From positions 1,798,001 to 1,862,000 of the forward strand of contig NZ_AP022590.1 of assembly GCF_010731775.1 (NCBI RefSeq): DNA of 64,000 nucleotides, given 5' to 3'. The position numbers and the translations under genes are program-made. Source of the DNA: Mycobacterium mantenii. Lineage in GTDB: Bacteria; Actinomycetota; Actinomycetes; Mycobacteriales; Mycobacteriaceae. Shown here piece by piece: positions 45,010 to 55,144 of this stretch (position 1 is its first letter; every line of letters begins with the position of its first letter). Below the pieces are notes generated by a model. The model did no database searches. It was not told the DNA's origin and saw nothing but the letters and a program-made list of their open reading frames with translations.

Positions 45010-46562
45010 GGGCGCATCCCGCCGTTGACGCCCGCCGAGTCGTCGGCGGCCAGGGTGTCGGCCAGCGCACCGAGGCCGGCCGAGTTCGACGCCTTGACCA
45101 GGACGACGTCGCCGGGTTGCACCTCGGCCCGCAGTAACGCCAGAGCGGCATCGCTGTCGGCGACGTTGACGGCCCCCTTATCGGCTGCGCCCCAGGAACC
45201 CTCCATGACCGCTCCGTGGTGCATGGCGCTCATCGACCTCCCACTTCCCACGACAACGAGTCGAGACACATCTAAGCGCACGGCCAGCCGGCCGATGCGA
45301 TCGTGCTCGACTATGGCGTCCTCACCGAGCTCGGCCATTTCGCCGAGCACCGCCCAACTGCGGCGGGGTCGCGCGCCCGCTTCGCCCCCGCCGTGCGCGA
45401 TCCAGGCCAGCGCCTGCAGCCCGGCCCGCATCGAATCGGGGTTGGCGTTGTAGGCATCGTCGATCACGGTAACTCCGTCGGCGCGGGTGGTGACCTGCAT
45501 GCGGTGCCGCGACACCGGACCCGCCCCGGCGAGTGCGGCCGCCACCTGTTCGGGGTCGGCGCCGCATTCCAGCGCGACCGCGGCCGCGCACAAGGCGTTG
45601 CCGACCTGATGATCGCCATAGACACCGAGTTGCACCGGCACCTGCCTCACCCCCGACGCGTCGCGCCGGTACAGCGTGAACCGCGGCCTGGCCAACTCGT
45701 CGAGCGACACCGGCCCGGCCCACACGTCGCTGGGACCCGCGCTGGTGTGCTCGGCGCGGCTGACCCGGACCACCCGGGCGGCGGTCACCCCCGCCATCGC
45801 GGCCACCGCCGGATCGTCGACGTTCAGGGCTACCATGCCGGAAGCCGGAACCGATTGCGGCAGTTCGGATTTCGTCTGGGCAATGGCCTCGCGTGAGCCG
45901 AACTCGCCCAGGTGCGCGGTGCCGACGTTGAGGACCACCCCGATCGACGGTGTGGCGATTTCGGCGAGCGCGGCGATGTTGCCGGGATGGCGCGCCGACA
46001 TCTCGAGAACCAGGTAGTCGGTGTCGGCCGTCGCGCGCAGCACCGTCCACGGATGCCCGAGCTCGTTGTTGAACGACCCCGGCGGGGCCACCACCTCGCC
46101 CAGCGGCGCCAGCACGGCGGCCACCAGGTCCTTGGTCGAGGTCTTCCCCGACGATCCGGTGATGCCGACGATGGTCAGCCCGCCGGCCACCAGTTCGGCG
46201 GCCACCGCCCGGGCCAGCTTGGCCAGCGCGGCCAGGACTGCGGCCCCCGAGCCGTCCGGGTCGTGCTCGAGCACCCCGGCCCGCGATCCCGAAGCCCCCT
46301 CGGGTGCGACGACGATGGCCGGCACCCCGACCGGGCGCGCGGCCAGGACGGCCACCGCACCGGCCGCGACGGCCGAGGCCGCGTGGTCGTGCCCGTCGCT
46401 GCGCGCTCCCGGCAGCGCGAGGAACAGCCCGCCCGGCTTGACGGCGCGTGAGTCGAATTCGACCGTCCCGGTGACGTGAAGTTCCGCGGCGTCCTGCGCC
46501 GAGATGTCGGCCAGGGTGCCGCCGACGATCTCGGCGATCTGCGCGACCGTCAGGTCGATCAT
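45006..46562 (-). CDS. murF: MurF, D-Ala-D-Ala adding ligase
   Basis: A 518-residue Mur ligase. [19 protein letters not shown] is the N-terminal domain, [15 protein letters not shown] the ATP loop, [14 protein letters not shown] the central motif and [16 protein letters not shown] the C-terminal motif. It attaches D-Ala-D-Ala to make UDP-MurNAc-pentapeptide. ATG 46562 overlaps the murE stop (ATGA). Corresponds to Rv2157c. Confidence 0.97.
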   Translation of the reverse strand: MIDLTVAQIAEIVGGTLADISAQDAAELHVTGTVEFDSRAVKPGGLFLALPGARSDGHDHAASAVAAGAVAVLAARPVGVPAIVVAPEGASGSRAGVLEHDPDGSGAAVLAALAKLARAVAAELVAGGLTIVGITGSSGKTSTKDLVAAVLAPLGEVVAPPGSFNNELGHPWTVLRATADTDYLVLEMSARHPGNIAALAEIATPSIGVVLNVGTAHLGEFGSREAIAQTKSELPQSVPASGMVALNVDDPAVAAMAGVTAARVVRVSRAEHTSAGPSDVWAGPVSLDELARPRFTLYRRDASGVRQVPVQLGVYGDHQVGNALCAAAVALECGADPEQVAAALAGAGPVSRHRMQVTTRADGVTVIDDAYNANPDSMRAGLQALAWIAHGGGEAGARPRRSWAVLGEMAELGEDAIVEHDRIGRLAVRLDVSRLVVVGSGRSMSAMHHGAVMEGSWGAADKGAVNVADSDAALALLRAEVQPGDVVLVKASNSAGLGALADTLAADDSAGVNGGMRP

Positions 46563-48157
46563 GCGCGATTCTCCAACGCCTGCGCCAACTCCACGCGGTC
46601 GTCGAAGGGACGGGTGTGGCCGCCGGCGCGCTGTCCCGTTTCGTGGCCCTTGCCGGCGATCAGCACGACGTCACCGGGACCCGCCCAGGCGACCGCGCGC
46701 CTGATCGCCTCGCGCCGATCGGCGATCTCGACAACCTCTGCCGCATAACCACTTTCGGATGCACCGGCCAGGATTTCCCGGCGAATTGCCGCCGGGTCCT
46801 CACCGCGCGGGTTGTCGTCGGTAACGACGACCAGATCGGCCAGCTCGGCGGCGGTCGCGCCCATCGGCGCCCGTTTGCCCGGATCGCGTTCGCCGCCGGC
46901 GCCGAACACTACCGCCAGCCGGCGGCCCGGACCCGCCAGCGTGGTCAGCACCGCCCGCAAGGCACCCGGCTTGTGGGCGTAGTCGACCAGCGCCAGAAAG
47001 TCCTGCCCGGCGTCGATCTCTTCCATGCGCCCCGGCACCCGGGTCTGCCGCAGTCCCGGCGCCGCATCCTCCGGTGACACCCCCACCGCGTCCAGAAGTG
47101 CCAGTGCGACAAGGCAATTAGCGACGTTGTAGTGGCCGGGTAGCGGGACCCCGATTTGATGCTGCGCGCCGCCGGGGTCGACGACGGTGAACTGCTGTCC
47201 CCCGGCGCCCATCGGGGCAACATCGACGGCGCGCCAGTGCGCGGGCCGCCCCTCGGCGCTGACGGTGATCGCGTCGCCGGCTCGATTCGCCATGGCCCGC
47301 CCGGCCTCGTCGTCGATGCACACCACCACGCGGCGGGCCCGCAGCGGCGAGTCCGGGTCGAACAGCTTGGCCTTGGTGTCGAAGTAGTGGGCCATGGTGG
47401 GGTGAAAGTCGAGGTGGTCGCGCGACAGGTTGGTGAAACCGCCTACCGCGAAGCCGGTTCCGTCCACCCGGCCCAATGCCAGCGCATGGCTGGAGACCTC
47501 CATGACGACGGTGTCCACGCCCTGTTCGGCCATCGCCGCCAGCATCGCCTGCAGCGTGGGGGCTTCCGGAGTGGTCAGCGCGCTGGGGATGTCGGCGCCG
47601 TCGATGCGGATGCCGATCGTGCCGATCAGCCCGGCCCTGCGGCCGGCGGCGCGCAGACCGGATTCGACCATATAGGTGGTGGTTGTCTTGCCGGAGGTGC
47701 CGGTGATGCCGATGACGGCCACCCGCTCGGACGGGTTCCCGTACACCGTGGCGGCCAGGCCGCCGAGCACGCTGCGCGGGTCGGGATGCACCAGCGTCGG
47801 CACCGTCGGGGCGCCGGCCGCGCGCATCTCGGCCACTCCAGCGGGATCGGTGAGCACGGCCACCGCGCCACCTTCGATCGCCTCGGCGGCGTAGCGGGCC
47901 CCGTGCGTCGTCAGACCGGCCAGCGCGGCGAACAGGTCACCGGGCCGCACGTCCTGGGCGCGCAGCGTCACGCCGGTGATGGTCACGTCGGGCACGCCGG
48001 CACCCTGACCTGGACCGTCCGCCGGCACCGCGCCGACCTGGTCGGCGAGCGCGGGCAGCCGCACACCCGCGGCGGCGCTGGGGCGTAACCCAGTGGGCAC
48101 CGACACCACCTCAGTCACACCTCCCTCCGACGCCGCGTGATCCTCATGATCGGCCAT
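46559..48157 (-). CDS. murE: MurE, meso-diaminopimelate ligase
   Basis: A 532-residue Mur ligase. [19 protein letters not shown] is the ATP loop, [15 protein letters not shown] the central motif and [17 protein letters not shown] includes DNPR, which selects meso-diaminopimelate over lysine. The first ~45 residues are not conserved. It starts a coupled block murE-murF-mraY-murD-ftsW-murG-murC-ftsQ. A VNTR separates it from pbpB; in M. tuberculosis Rv2159c-Rv2162c occupy this gap. Corresponds to Rv2158c. Confidence 0.97.
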   Translation of the reverse strand: MADHEDHAASEGGVTEVVSVPTGLRPSAAAGVRLPALADQVGAVPADGPGQGAGVPDVTITGVTLRAQDVRPGDLFAALAGLTTHGARYAAEAIEGGAVAVLTDPAGVAEMRAAGAPTVPTLVHPDPRSVLGGLAATVYGNPSERVAVIGITGTSGKTTTTYMVESGLRAAGRRAGLIGTIGIRIDGADIPSALTTPEAPTLQAMLAAMAEQGVDTVVMEVSSHALALGRVDGTGFAVGGFTNLSRDHLDFHPTMAHYFDTKAKLFDPDSPLRARRVVVCIDDEAGRAMANRAGDAITVSAEGRPAHWRAVDVAPMGAGGQQFTVVDPGGAQHQIGVPLPGHYNVANCLVALALLDAVGVSPEDAAPGLRQTRVPGRMEEIDAGQDFLALVDYAHKPGALRAVLTTLAGPGRRLAVVFGAGGERDPGKRAPMGATAAELADLVVVTDDNPRGEDPAAIRREILAGASESGYAAEVVEIADRREAIRRAVAWAGPGDVVLIAGKGHETGQRAGGHTRPFDDRVELAQALENRA

Positions 48158-48239
48158 GACACCCTACCTAGCCGCAACCGGCCACGAGGTGATCCGCGCG
48201 CCGACGGGGCCGCCGAGCGCCTCCCGGGGTTCGGGCGAG

Positions 48240-48395
48240 GACCCGCTGCGCCCGGCTTCGCCGCGCTGGCGATCGCCGCTCCGCCTGTCTGGCGGCGACC
48301 CGCTGCACCCGGCTTCGCCGCGCTGGCGATCGCCGCTCCGCCTGTCTGGCGGCGACCCGCTGCACCCGGCTTCGCCGCGCTGGCGATCGCCGCTA
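48240..48395. repeat. 57-bp VNTR, two full units and a partial third
   Basis: Units start at 48240, 48297 and 48354 with GACCCGCTGC and share GGCTTCGCCGCGCTGGCGAT. Full units are almost identical; the third stops after about 40 bp where it forms the last codons and TAG of pbpB (48393-48395). The array sits between pbpB and murE. It resembles a MIRU-VNTR locus and should vary among strains. Confidence 0.92.
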
Positions 48396-50468
48396 GGTGG
48401 CCTGCAGCGTCAGCGGCGGGCCGGGGTCCGGCGACAGCGGCACGTTCTCGCGCTGCATGAGCCAGCCGGCGATGTTATGGAACAGCGGGGCCGCCGAGTG
48501 GCCGGGTGTGCCGTCGGCGTTGCGCTCCGGGTTGTCCATCATGATGCCGATGACGTACCGGGGGTTGTCGACGGTGGCCATACCGGCGAACGTGATCCAG
48601 TAGACGTTGTCGAAGTAGCAGCCGCAGGCCGGGTTGATCTGCTGCGCGGTACCCGTCTTGCCGGCCATCTGGTAGCCCGTCACCGCGCCGGCCGACCCGG
48701 TGCCCTGCTGGTAACCCATCGGGTCCTTCTGCACGACGGCACGCAGCATGTTGCGCACCGTCTGCGCCGTCTGCGGCGACACCACCCGCACGCCTTCCGG
48801 ACGCGGCTCTTCGGTACGCGTGCCGTCGGGTGCGATGGTGGCCTTGATGATCCGCGGCGGTATCCGCAGCCCGTCATTAGCGATCGCCTGATACATGCCG
48901 GTCATCTGCAGCAGTGTCATCGAAAGACCTTGGCCGATGGGCAAGTTCGAGAAGGTGCTGCCCGACCACTGGTCGATCGGCGGCACCAGTCCGGCGCTCT
49001 CACCGGGCAGCCCCACATTGGTGCGCTGCCCCAGACCGAATTTGCGGACCATGTCGTAGAAGCGTTCCGGGCCGACGCGCTGCGCGAGCATCAACGTGCC
49101 GACGTTGGAAGACTTTCCGAAGACCCCGGTGGTGGTGTAGGGCATCACGCCGTGATCCCACGCGTCGTGGATGGACACCCCGCCCATCTGGATGGTGCCA
49201 GGGACCTGCAACACCTCGTCGGGATTTGACAGCCCGTACTCGATGACCGAGGACGCGGTGATCACCTTGTTCACCGAGCCGGGCTCGAACGGCGAGGACA
49301 CCGCCAGGTTGCCCAGCTGTTTGTCGCCCTGACGCCCGATGTCCTGGGAGGGGTCAAAGGTGTTGTCGTTGGCCATGGCCAACACTTCGCCGGTCTTCGC
49401 GTCGAGCACGACAGCCGAAACATTGTGCGCGCCAGACACATTCTTGGCCTGCTGAACCTGCTGCTGCACGTAGAACTGGATGTCGTCGTCGAGGGTCAGC
49501 TGGACCATCGAGCCGTTGACCGCCCGGTGCCGGTTGCGGTAACTGCCGGGAATGACCACGCCGTCGGAGCCGCGGTCATAGGTGACCGCACCGTCGGTGC
49601 CGGACAGCACCGAGTCCATGGCCTCTTCCAGGCCCAGCAGTCCGTGACCGTCCCAGTCGATGCCGCCGACGATGTTGGCCGCCAACGATCCGCCCGGATA
49701 CTGGCGCAGGTCCTGACGTTCGGAGCCTACCTCGGGGTATTTGTCCGAGATCGCGCTGGCGACAGCGGGATCCACCGCACGCGCCAGATAGACGAAGTTC
49801 TCGTCAGTTTGCAGCTTCTTCAACACCGTCGACGAGTCCGGCTTGTTGCCCAGGCGGCTGGAGACCTCCTTGGCGATATCGCGCAATCGCTGCTGCGGAT
49901 CGGGAGCGGCCGAATTCTTGGCCTTGGCTTCCTCCAGCTGCTTGCGAATCCGTTTCGGCTGAAACGTCAGCGCACGCGACTCGATGGTGAAGGCAAGCTG
50001 GTCTTTGCGGCGGTCGATGATGCTGCCGCGCACCGCCTTTTCCACATCGGTGACCTTGAGCTGGCCGGCGGCCTGGGCGCGCAGCGACGGGGCGTTGGTC
50101 ACCTGCAGGACGAACAGCTGGGCGGCGGCCACCAGCATCAACACCAGAATGACCACATTGCCGGCCCGATGCCGGAAGACGAACGACCCGCCGCGGCTGG
50201 TCAATTCCACCAGCTGGCGGGTGCGGCGCTCCCGCGCCGAGTGCCCCGCCGCCACCGCCTCGGACCGCTGCGTGGCCCCTACGCCCTTGGCCTGCTTGGC
50301 TTTCCGGAAGCGCTTAGGCTGTTCAACGCCCCGGCCGACTTCGGCTTGCTGCGGTTTCGGGCGACGCGTGGGTTGCCGTCCACCCTTGCCCGCCAAGTCC
50401 TTCCGGGGACCACGTGTCGGCCGTGCCGACTGGGACCGGCGTGCCCGCGGGGATTCACCGCGGCTCAC
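48393..50468 (-). CDS. pbpB: PbpB (FtsI/PBP3), septal transpeptidase
   Basis: A 691-residue class-B penicillin-binding protein. A basic cytoplasmic N-terminus (about 1-100) is followed by one TM helix (NVVILVLMLVAAAQLFVLQV), the dimerisation domain and the transpeptidase domain. Active-site motifs are S-V-N-K in FEPGSVNKVI, SSN in FGKSSNVG and KTG in MAGKTGTAQQ. It cross-links septal peptidoglycan with FtsW. GTG 50468 overlaps the stop of the ftsL-like gene. The C-terminal end overlaps the VNTR. Corresponds to Rv2163c. Confidence 0.97.
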   Translation of the reverse strand: MSRGESPRARRSQSARPTRGPRKDLAGKGGRQPTRRPKPQQAEVGRGVEQPKRFRKAKQAKGVGATQRSEAVAAGHSARERRTRQLVELTSRGGSFVFRHRAGNVVILVLMLVAAAQLFVLQVTNAPSLRAQAAGQLKVTDVEKAVRGSIIDRRKDQLAFTIESRALTFQPKRIRKQLEEAKAKNSAAPDPQQRLRDIAKEVSSRLGNKPDSSTVLKKLQTDENFVYLARAVDPAVASAISDKYPEVGSERQDLRQYPGGSLAANIVGGIDWDGHGLLGLEEAMDSVLSGTDGAVTYDRGSDGVVIPGSYRNRHRAVNGSMVQLTLDDDIQFYVQQQVQQAKNVSGAHNVSAVVLDAKTGEVLAMANDNTFDPSQDIGRQGDKQLGNLAVSSPFEPGSVNKVITASSVIEYGLSNPDEVLQVPGTIQMGGVSIHDAWDHGVMPYTTTGVFGKSSNVGTLMLAQRVGPERFYDMVRKFGLGQRTNVGLPGESAGLVPPIDQWSGSTFSNLPIGQGLSMTLLQMTGMYQAIANDGLRIPPRIIKATIAPDGTRTEEPRPEGVRVVSPQTAQTVRNMLRAVVQKDPMGYQQGTGSAGAVTGYQMAGKTGTAQQINPACGCYFDNVYWITFAGMATVDNPRYVIGIMMDNPERNADGTPGHSAAPLFHNIAGWLMQRENVPLSPDPGPPLTLQAT

Positions 50469-51742
50469 CTGGGGGCACCTGGCGCCGCGAAGGCCGCGGG
50501 CCCGGGCAGGCCGTTAGGCGGCGCGACGGGATTTGCGGGTTGAGCCGGCGCCGCCGGGCGGCCCACCTGCAAGGGAACCGGGATCTCGGCGGGCAACGGC
50601 GCGGGCACCTGGCCGGGAGCGGGAATCGGCAACCCGCCCAGGGGAATCGACACCTCGGCGGGTACCGGAGCAGTCGCGGGCCCGGCCGGCATGGGCAGCC
50701 CGGGCGTGGGCGGCGCCGGCAGCACGCCGGGCGCGCGTCCGGTGAGCGGAGCGGCGGGTGCACCGGGCAGCGCACCGGCTGGCGGGGATACGGGCATACC
50801 GGGCAATGCACCCGTCGCCGGTCCACCTGGCATGCCGGGCAGCGTACCGGGCACCGACACACCGGGGGCGGCAGGCGCGCCGGGCACCGGAGGCACCGCC
50901 GGCGGTAGGTGCTGACCGCCCACCGTCGACGCGCCGTCGGGAGCGCGCAGCAGCGCTTCGGGGCCGGACCGGGCCGGGGCGCCAGGGGCCGGTTCCACCC
51001 GAACCGAGACCTCGGGAGGGGCGGCCGGCGGCATGGGGGGTTGCGGCGCCTCGTCGGGAAGCTTGTTGTTCAACGGCGGTGGCGGAACCCCGTCGGCCGG
51101 CTTGGGCGTGCCGACCACCACCCAGTTGCCGGACGGGTCCTGGACCAGGTGGGCGGTGTCTCGGCTCGGGATCATGCCCTGCTTGCGGGCCGCCTCGGCC
51201 AGCGCAGGGGCGGCCTCGGCCTCGCGCACGTCGCGCTCCAGCGCTTCCTTCTGCTGCTGCAACAACCGGGTCCGCTCCCGGGCGTGACTCAACTTGTAGG
51301 AACGTTCGGCGGAGTCGGTGGACAGCCACAGCGTGAGCCCGAGCCCGATGCCCAGCGCACCGATGATCAGGACGACGAACGGGACCTTGCTGGCCAATGT
51401 CCGCGGTCGCAGGTCGATCGATGCCAGCCGAGCGGCCAATCTTTCGCTCAGGCGGGGACGGACAACCTTGGGGGCCTTCGCTTTCCGGGCTTTGGCCCGC
51501 GCCTTGGCCTGGCTGGTGCTCTTAGGCCGCGCCGGCCGCTCGACCGGCCGGGCGATGGGGCTGGTCTGCGGTCCGGACTTGGGCGCCCGGGCTTCGCGGG
51601 CGGGCGCCGACCGGCCGCTCCGGGTGCGCCGCGCCAATCCGGATTCGGCCCCGGGGCGAGCTCTCCGTCGGGCAGAACCATCGCGTCCGCCCCGACGGTC
51701 GCTGCTACCGCGCCGTTTCGACGTCTCGCGTTCTGCTCTCAT
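50465..51742 (-). CDS. FtsL-like, proline-rich divisome membrane protein (Rv2164c-like)
   Basis: A 425-residue protein. A basic cytoplasmic N-terminus (about 1-115) precedes one TM helix ([20 protein letters not shown]) and a short coiled coil ([20 protein letters not shown]) as in FtsL. A long extracytoplasmic Pro/Gly/Ala-rich region (about 215-425) has repeated PGAPAAP and LPGMP motifs. Position between rsmH and pbpB fits FtsL, which with FtsB and FtsQ activates FtsW-PbpB. ATG 51742 overlaps the rsmH stop (ATGA). The proline repeats probably vary in length among strains. Confidence 0.85.
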   Translation of the reverse strand: MRAERETSKRRGSSDRRGGRDGSARRRARPGAESGLARRTRSGRSAPAREARAPKSGPQTSPIARPVERPARPKSTSQAKARAKARKAKAPKVVRPRLSERLAARLASIDLRPRTLASKVPFVVLIIGALGIGLGLTLWLSTDSAERSYKLSHARERTRLLQQQKEALERDVREAEAAPALAEAARKQGMIPSRDTAHLVQDPSGNWVVVGTPKPADGVPPPPLNNKLPDEAPQPPMPPAAPPEVSVRVEPAPGAPARSGPEALLRAPDGASTVGGQHLPPAVPPVPGAPAAPGVSVPGTLPGMPGGPATGALPGMPVSPPAGALPGAPAAPLTGRAPGVLPAPPTPGLPMPAGPATAPVPAEVSIPLGGLPIPAPGQVPAPLPAEIPVPLQVGRPAAPAQPANPVAPPNGLPGPAAFAAPGAPR

Positions 51743-52755
51743 GCGTCGCCTCTCCCGCTAGCGTGCTGTGATTCCATTCGTTGCAGCGCCCGCAATCGCA
51801 CTGCGGCACTTCGTGGATTGCGTTCGACCTCGGCGGCGTCGGCGCGTCCAGCGCCGTGCGTCAGGGCCCGGAATCGGGGCTCATGGCCGGGAAGTTCCAC
51901 CGGCAGATCGACCGGGGTGCGGGACGCGACGGCCTCGGCGAAGAGCCGCTTGACGATTCGGTCCTCCAGGGATTGGTAGGCCATCACCACGATGCGCCCG
52001 CCGACGCTCAGAGCGTCCAGGGCGGCCGGGAGCGCACGGCGCAGCGTGTCGAGTTCGTCGTTGACCGCGACCCGCAGGGCCTGGAACGTGCGCTTGGCCG
52101 GATGCCCGCCGGTGCGCCGGGCCGCGGCCGGAATCGCTTCGTAGAGAAGGGCTACCAGGTCCGAGGTCGACGTGAACGGCTCGCGGGCGCGTCGACGAAC
52201 GATGTGCGCGGCGATGCGACGCGCGAACCGCTCCTCGCCGTAGCGGTGCAGGATGCTCGCCAGCTTCGCCTGGTCGTAGGTGTTGACGATGTCGGCCGCG
52301 GTCAGCGGAGCCGAGGGGTCCATCCGCATGTCCAGCGGCGCGTCCTGGGCGTAGGCGAAGCCGCGCTCGGCGCGATCCAGCTGCATCGACGACACCCCGA
52401 GGTCGAATAGCATTCCGTCCACCGATTCGGTTGCCGCATAACCCGATTCGGCCAGCGCGTCCGCGATGCCGTCGTAGCGCGTGTGCACCAAGGTGACCCG
52501 GTCGGCGAAGCGCGCCAGCCGCGCCCGGGCGATGTCCAGCGCGCTGGGGTCGCGGTCCAGTCCGATCAGCCGCAGGCCGGGCAGGTCGGTCAGGAACCGT
52601 TCCGCATGTCCGCCGGCGCCCAGGGTGGCGTCGACCAGGGTCGCCCCCGACCCGTCGGGGTGCTGACGAGTCAGGGCGGGCGTGAGCAGTTCGACGCAGC
52701 GCTCCAGCAGCACGGGGACATGCCCGTAATCGTCGGAACTTGAATTGTCAGCCAC
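51739..52755 (-). CDS. rsmH: RsmH (MraW), 16S rRNA m4C1402 methyltransferase
   Basis: From GTG 52755 (GGAGGCG 8 bases upstream) a 338-residue SAM-dependent methyltransferase. It has [15 protein letters not shown], the SAM site [38 protein letters not shown] and [18 protein letters not shown]. It methylates N4 of C1402 in 16S rRNA. Upstream in frame, residues [19 protein letters not shown] resemble the annotated N-terminus of Rv2165c, so an earlier start (for example ATG 52923 overlapping mraZ) is possible. Corresponds to Rv2165c. Confidence 0.93.
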   Translation of the reverse strand: MADNSSSDDYGHVPVLLERCVELLTPALTRQHPDGSGATLVDATLGAGGHAERFLTDLPGLRLIGLDRDPSALDIARARLARFADRVTLVHTRYDGIADALAESGYAATESVDGMLFDLGVSSMQLDRAERGFAYAQDAPLDMRMDPSAPLTAADIVNTYDQAKLASILHRYGEERFARRIAAHIVRRRAREPFTSTSDLVALLYEAIPAAARRTGGHPAKRTFQALRVAVNDELDTLRRALPAALDALSVGGRIVVMAYQSLEDRIVKRLFAEAVASRTPVDLPVELPGHEPRFRALTHGAGRADAAEVERNPRSAAVRLRALQRMESQHASGRGDA

Positions 52756-52897
52756 CGCAACGCCTCCACGGATCTGCCGGCACCTGATCGGGCGCGGCGC
52801 CCCTGCATCGAGGCCTCTGACCGAAGACGCGAACCTGGCGTTGGGGAAGTACGTCAGGGTCGGTTCGGGCAGAGGCCACGTTGCACGGGCATGCGCC

Positions 52898-53329
52898 TCA
52901 GATGATGTCGCCGAGTGCTTCATCGCTGGCCGCGGAGAAGTTCTCTTCGTGGGTCTGCTGATAGTCCTGCCAGGCCTGCGCATCCCAGATTTCGAGGTAA
53001 TCGACCGCACCGATCACCACACAGTCCTTGGACAGGCTCGCGTAACGACGGTGGTCGGCCGACAGGGTGATCCGGCCCTGCGTGTCGGGATGCTGCTCGT
53101 CGGTGCCGGCGGCCAGGTTGCGCAGGAAGGCCCTGGCGTCCGGGTTGCTCCGCGACGCCTTGCTCGCGCGGCGGGCCAGTTGCTCGAATTCCGCCCGCGG
53201 GTAGACGGCGAGGCTGTGGTCCTGGCTCTTGGTGACCATCAACCCCCCTGCCAGTGCGTCGCGGAACTTGGCGGGCAACGTCAGCCGCCCCTTGTCGTCG
53301 AGTTTGGGCGTGTAGGTGCCGAGAAACAC
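52898..53329 (-). CDS. mraZ: MraZ, dcw-cluster transcription factor
   Basis: A 143-residue protein of two AbrB-like SpoVT motifs: [20 protein letters not shown] with [12 protein letters not shown], and [20 protein letters not shown] with [12 protein letters not shown]. MraZ forms ring oligomers that bind TGGGN repeats in its own promoter; such repeats occur 47-71 bases upstream of the start. First gene of the leftward dcw cluster. Corresponds to Rv2166c. Confidence 0.96.
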   Translation of the reverse strand: MFLGTYTPKLDDKGRLTLPAKFRDALAGGLMVTKSQDHSLAVYPRAEFEQLARRASKASRSNPDARAFLRNLAAGTDEQHPDTQGRITLSADHRRYASLSKDCVVIGAVDYLEIWDAQAWQDYQQTHEENFSAASDEALGDII

Positions 53330-53375
53330 CAGCTCACCTCCCGTTCGAGGTCACCCAAACACTGCAGCCACCATA

Positions 53376-53400
53376 CCCCACAATCCCCCACTTCACCCCA
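53376..53400 (-). promoter_or_regulatory. mraZ: MraZ boxes upstream of mraZ
   Basis: On the leftward strand three TGGGG words start every 10 bases (complement CCCCA at 53376-53380, 53386-53390 and 53396-53400). Ten-base spacing puts them on one DNA face, as known for MraZ operators in other bacteria. Confidence 0.8.
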
Positions 53401-53543
53401 TTCTTTGAGTGTCGCCGTGGCGTTTCCGGGATTATGCGTCGTCAGGAGGCCGTAAACGCCTCGGACGGGGTGTGTCGAGGCCGCGCCCGGGCAGGTTCCG
53501 GGTCATCGACCACAGCCTGCCAACCAGGAAAAACGCGATTTGT

Positions 53544-53581
53544 GGGGCGTAGTGGGGAACAGTAGTGGGGGCCAGTGGGGC
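53544..53581 (+). promoter_or_regulatory. Second, inverted cluster of TGGGG boxes
   Basis: TGGGG at 53544, 53554, 53567 and 53577 on the rightward strand, spaced 10, 13 and 10. It lies about 145 bp upstream of the proximal cluster and in opposite orientation. The gap 53330-53740 has no gene. The cluster may be a distal MraZ operator or an operator for an unseen rightward transcript. Confidence 0.55.
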
Positions 53582-53740
53582 TCAGAAGTTGCGACGCGCC
53601 TCGGTTAGGCCTCGATTGGGCCGCAAAACGGCATCGACGGTTGCGCAGGCGTCAGACCCGCGACGGCAGGGACGCCGACACCCGGTCCCGGACAAACAAA
53701 TCGGGGCAGCCGGCCGGCTGCCCCGAGTGCGCGGATGCGC

Positions 53741-54142
53741 TTAGTCGTCGAAGCGGCGGCGGAAGCGGTCCTCCATGCGGCTGGTGAACGAACCCCCGCT
53801 CTTGTTGCGACGCTGACGCAGCGATGTGGGGGCCGGGCCGGAATGATCGGACCTGCCGGACAACCGGGGGCCGGTGATCGCGAAGATCACCCCGCCGAAC
53901 ATGACGATGAACCCGAAGACGCTGAGGATCGGGAAGTTTCCGATCATCGTGGCCTTGAACGCCACCCCGGAGACCAGCATCGCCAGACCGATGACGAACA
54001 GCGCTACGCCCTGCAGCCGCCGACGGGCGGTCGGTGCGCGAAACCCGCCGCCACGGACACTTGACGCGAATTTGGGGTCCTCGGCATAGAGAGCGCTCTC
54101 GATCTGATCGAGCATCCGCTGCTCATGATCGGAGAGTGGCAT
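53741..54142 (-). CDS. DUF3040 membrane protein (Rv2169c-like)
   Basis: A 133-residue protein starting MPLSDHEQRMLDQIESALY, the DUF3040 signature. Two TM helices (LQGVALFVIGLAMLVSGVAF and LSVFGFIVMFGGVIFAITG) and a basic C-terminal tail follow. GGAGGG precedes the ATG at 54142. Same order and length as Rv2169c. Function unknown. Confidence 0.88.
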   Translation of the reverse strand: MPLSDHEQRMLDQIESALYAEDPKFASSVRGGGFRAPTARRRLQGVALFVIGLAMLVSGVAFKATMIGNFPILSVFGFIVMFGGVIFAITGPRLSGRSDHSGPAPTSLRQRRNKSGGSFTSRMEDRFRRRFDD

Positions 54143-54472
54143 TTTCCCTCCTTGCCGACAGTTTGGCACGTGACTATCGATAACACGCTGATGCCCGTTG
54201 CGGGGGCAACTAATTGCATGATACGAGGTCAATCTGCCCCATACCACTGGTTCGGCGCCGATTCTATCCCGACCGTCTCCCGACACACCGCCAGACCGGA
54301 ACGGCCGTGCGCTACAACCGGCTTCCCGTACCGGGGCGGCTCGTCGGTCCGGTGCCACCGCTCGTCGGCCCGTCGCACACGGGTCCGATAATGGGCGACA
54401 GCGGCCCGGTACGCAGCGACCACATAATGGCGAGGCGCCGCACGAACTGGATCAGAGGAGGGACACCGCGAA
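54143..54472. other. 330-bp divergent intergenic region
   Basis: Separates the leftward DUF3040 gene from the rightward acetyltransferase gene and must hold both promoters. I find no gene, operator or repeat that I can name. Confidence 0.5.
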
Positions 54473-55081
54473 TTGGCGATATTCCTCATCGATCTGCTTC
54501 CCGACGACATGGAGCGCCGCCTCGATGACGCGCTGTCGGTGTACGTCGATGCGATGCGCTACCCGCGGGGCACCGAGAATCAGCGCGCCGCGATGTGGCT
54601 GGAACACATCCGGCGACGTGGCTGGCAGGGCGCCGGCGTCGTGGAAACCCAAGAAGCCGACAGCGAAGGCGCACAGCTGCCCTCGGCGGAAGACCTGGCC
54701 AGCGCCCGGCTGCTCGGCGTCGCCTACGGTTATCCCGGTGCGCCCGGGCAATGGTGGCAGCAGCAGGTCGTTCTGGGCATGCAGCGCGGCGGCTCGCCGC
54801 CCCAGGAGATCTCCCGGCTGATGGACAGCTACTTCGAGTTGACCGAGCTGCACATCCATCCCCACGCCCAGGGTCGCGGCCTCGGCGAGGCGTTGGCCCG
54901 GCGGCTGCTCGCCGGCCGCACCGAGCAGAATGTGCTGCTCTCCACGCCGGAAACCAGTGGTGAACCCAATCGCGCCTGGCGGTTGTACCGGCGCCTGGGG
55001 TTCACCGACATCATCCGCGGCTATCACTTCGCCGGCGACCCGCGGGCGTTTGCGATCCTGGGCCGCAAGCTGCCCCTGTAG
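54473..55081 (+). CDS. GNAT-family N-acetyltransferase (Rv2170-like)
   Basis: A 202-residue acetyltransferase starting at TTG 54473 (AGAGGAGGG upstream). The acetyl-CoA loop HPHAQGRGLGEALARRLL is preceded by the LTELHIHP strand; C-terminal RLYRRLGFTDIIRGYHF completes motif B. Rv2170 of M. tuberculosis is reported to acetylate proteins; the substrate here is not evident. Transcribed toward lppM with 63 bases between. Confidence 0.88.
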   Translation: MAIFLIDLLPDDMERRLDDALSVYVDAMRYPRGTENQRAAMWLEHIRRRGWQGAGVVETQEADSEGAQLPSAEDLASARLLGVAYGYPGAPGQWWQQQVVLGMQRGGSPPQEISRLMDSYFELTELHIHPHAQGRGLGEALARRLLAGRTEQNVLLSTPETSGEPNRAWRLYRRLGFTDIIRGYHFAGDPRAFAILGRKLPL

Positions 55082-55144
55082 CACCCTGACTCGGCACACA
55101 TCGGCAGGCTCCGTTAAGGGGCACATCGGATCTGGCACGATGAC

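Noticed and set aside
48137..48460. Rightward ORFs across the murE-pbpB gap
   Set aside because: They consist of translated 57-bp VNTR units and antisense of pbpB; no independent protein character.
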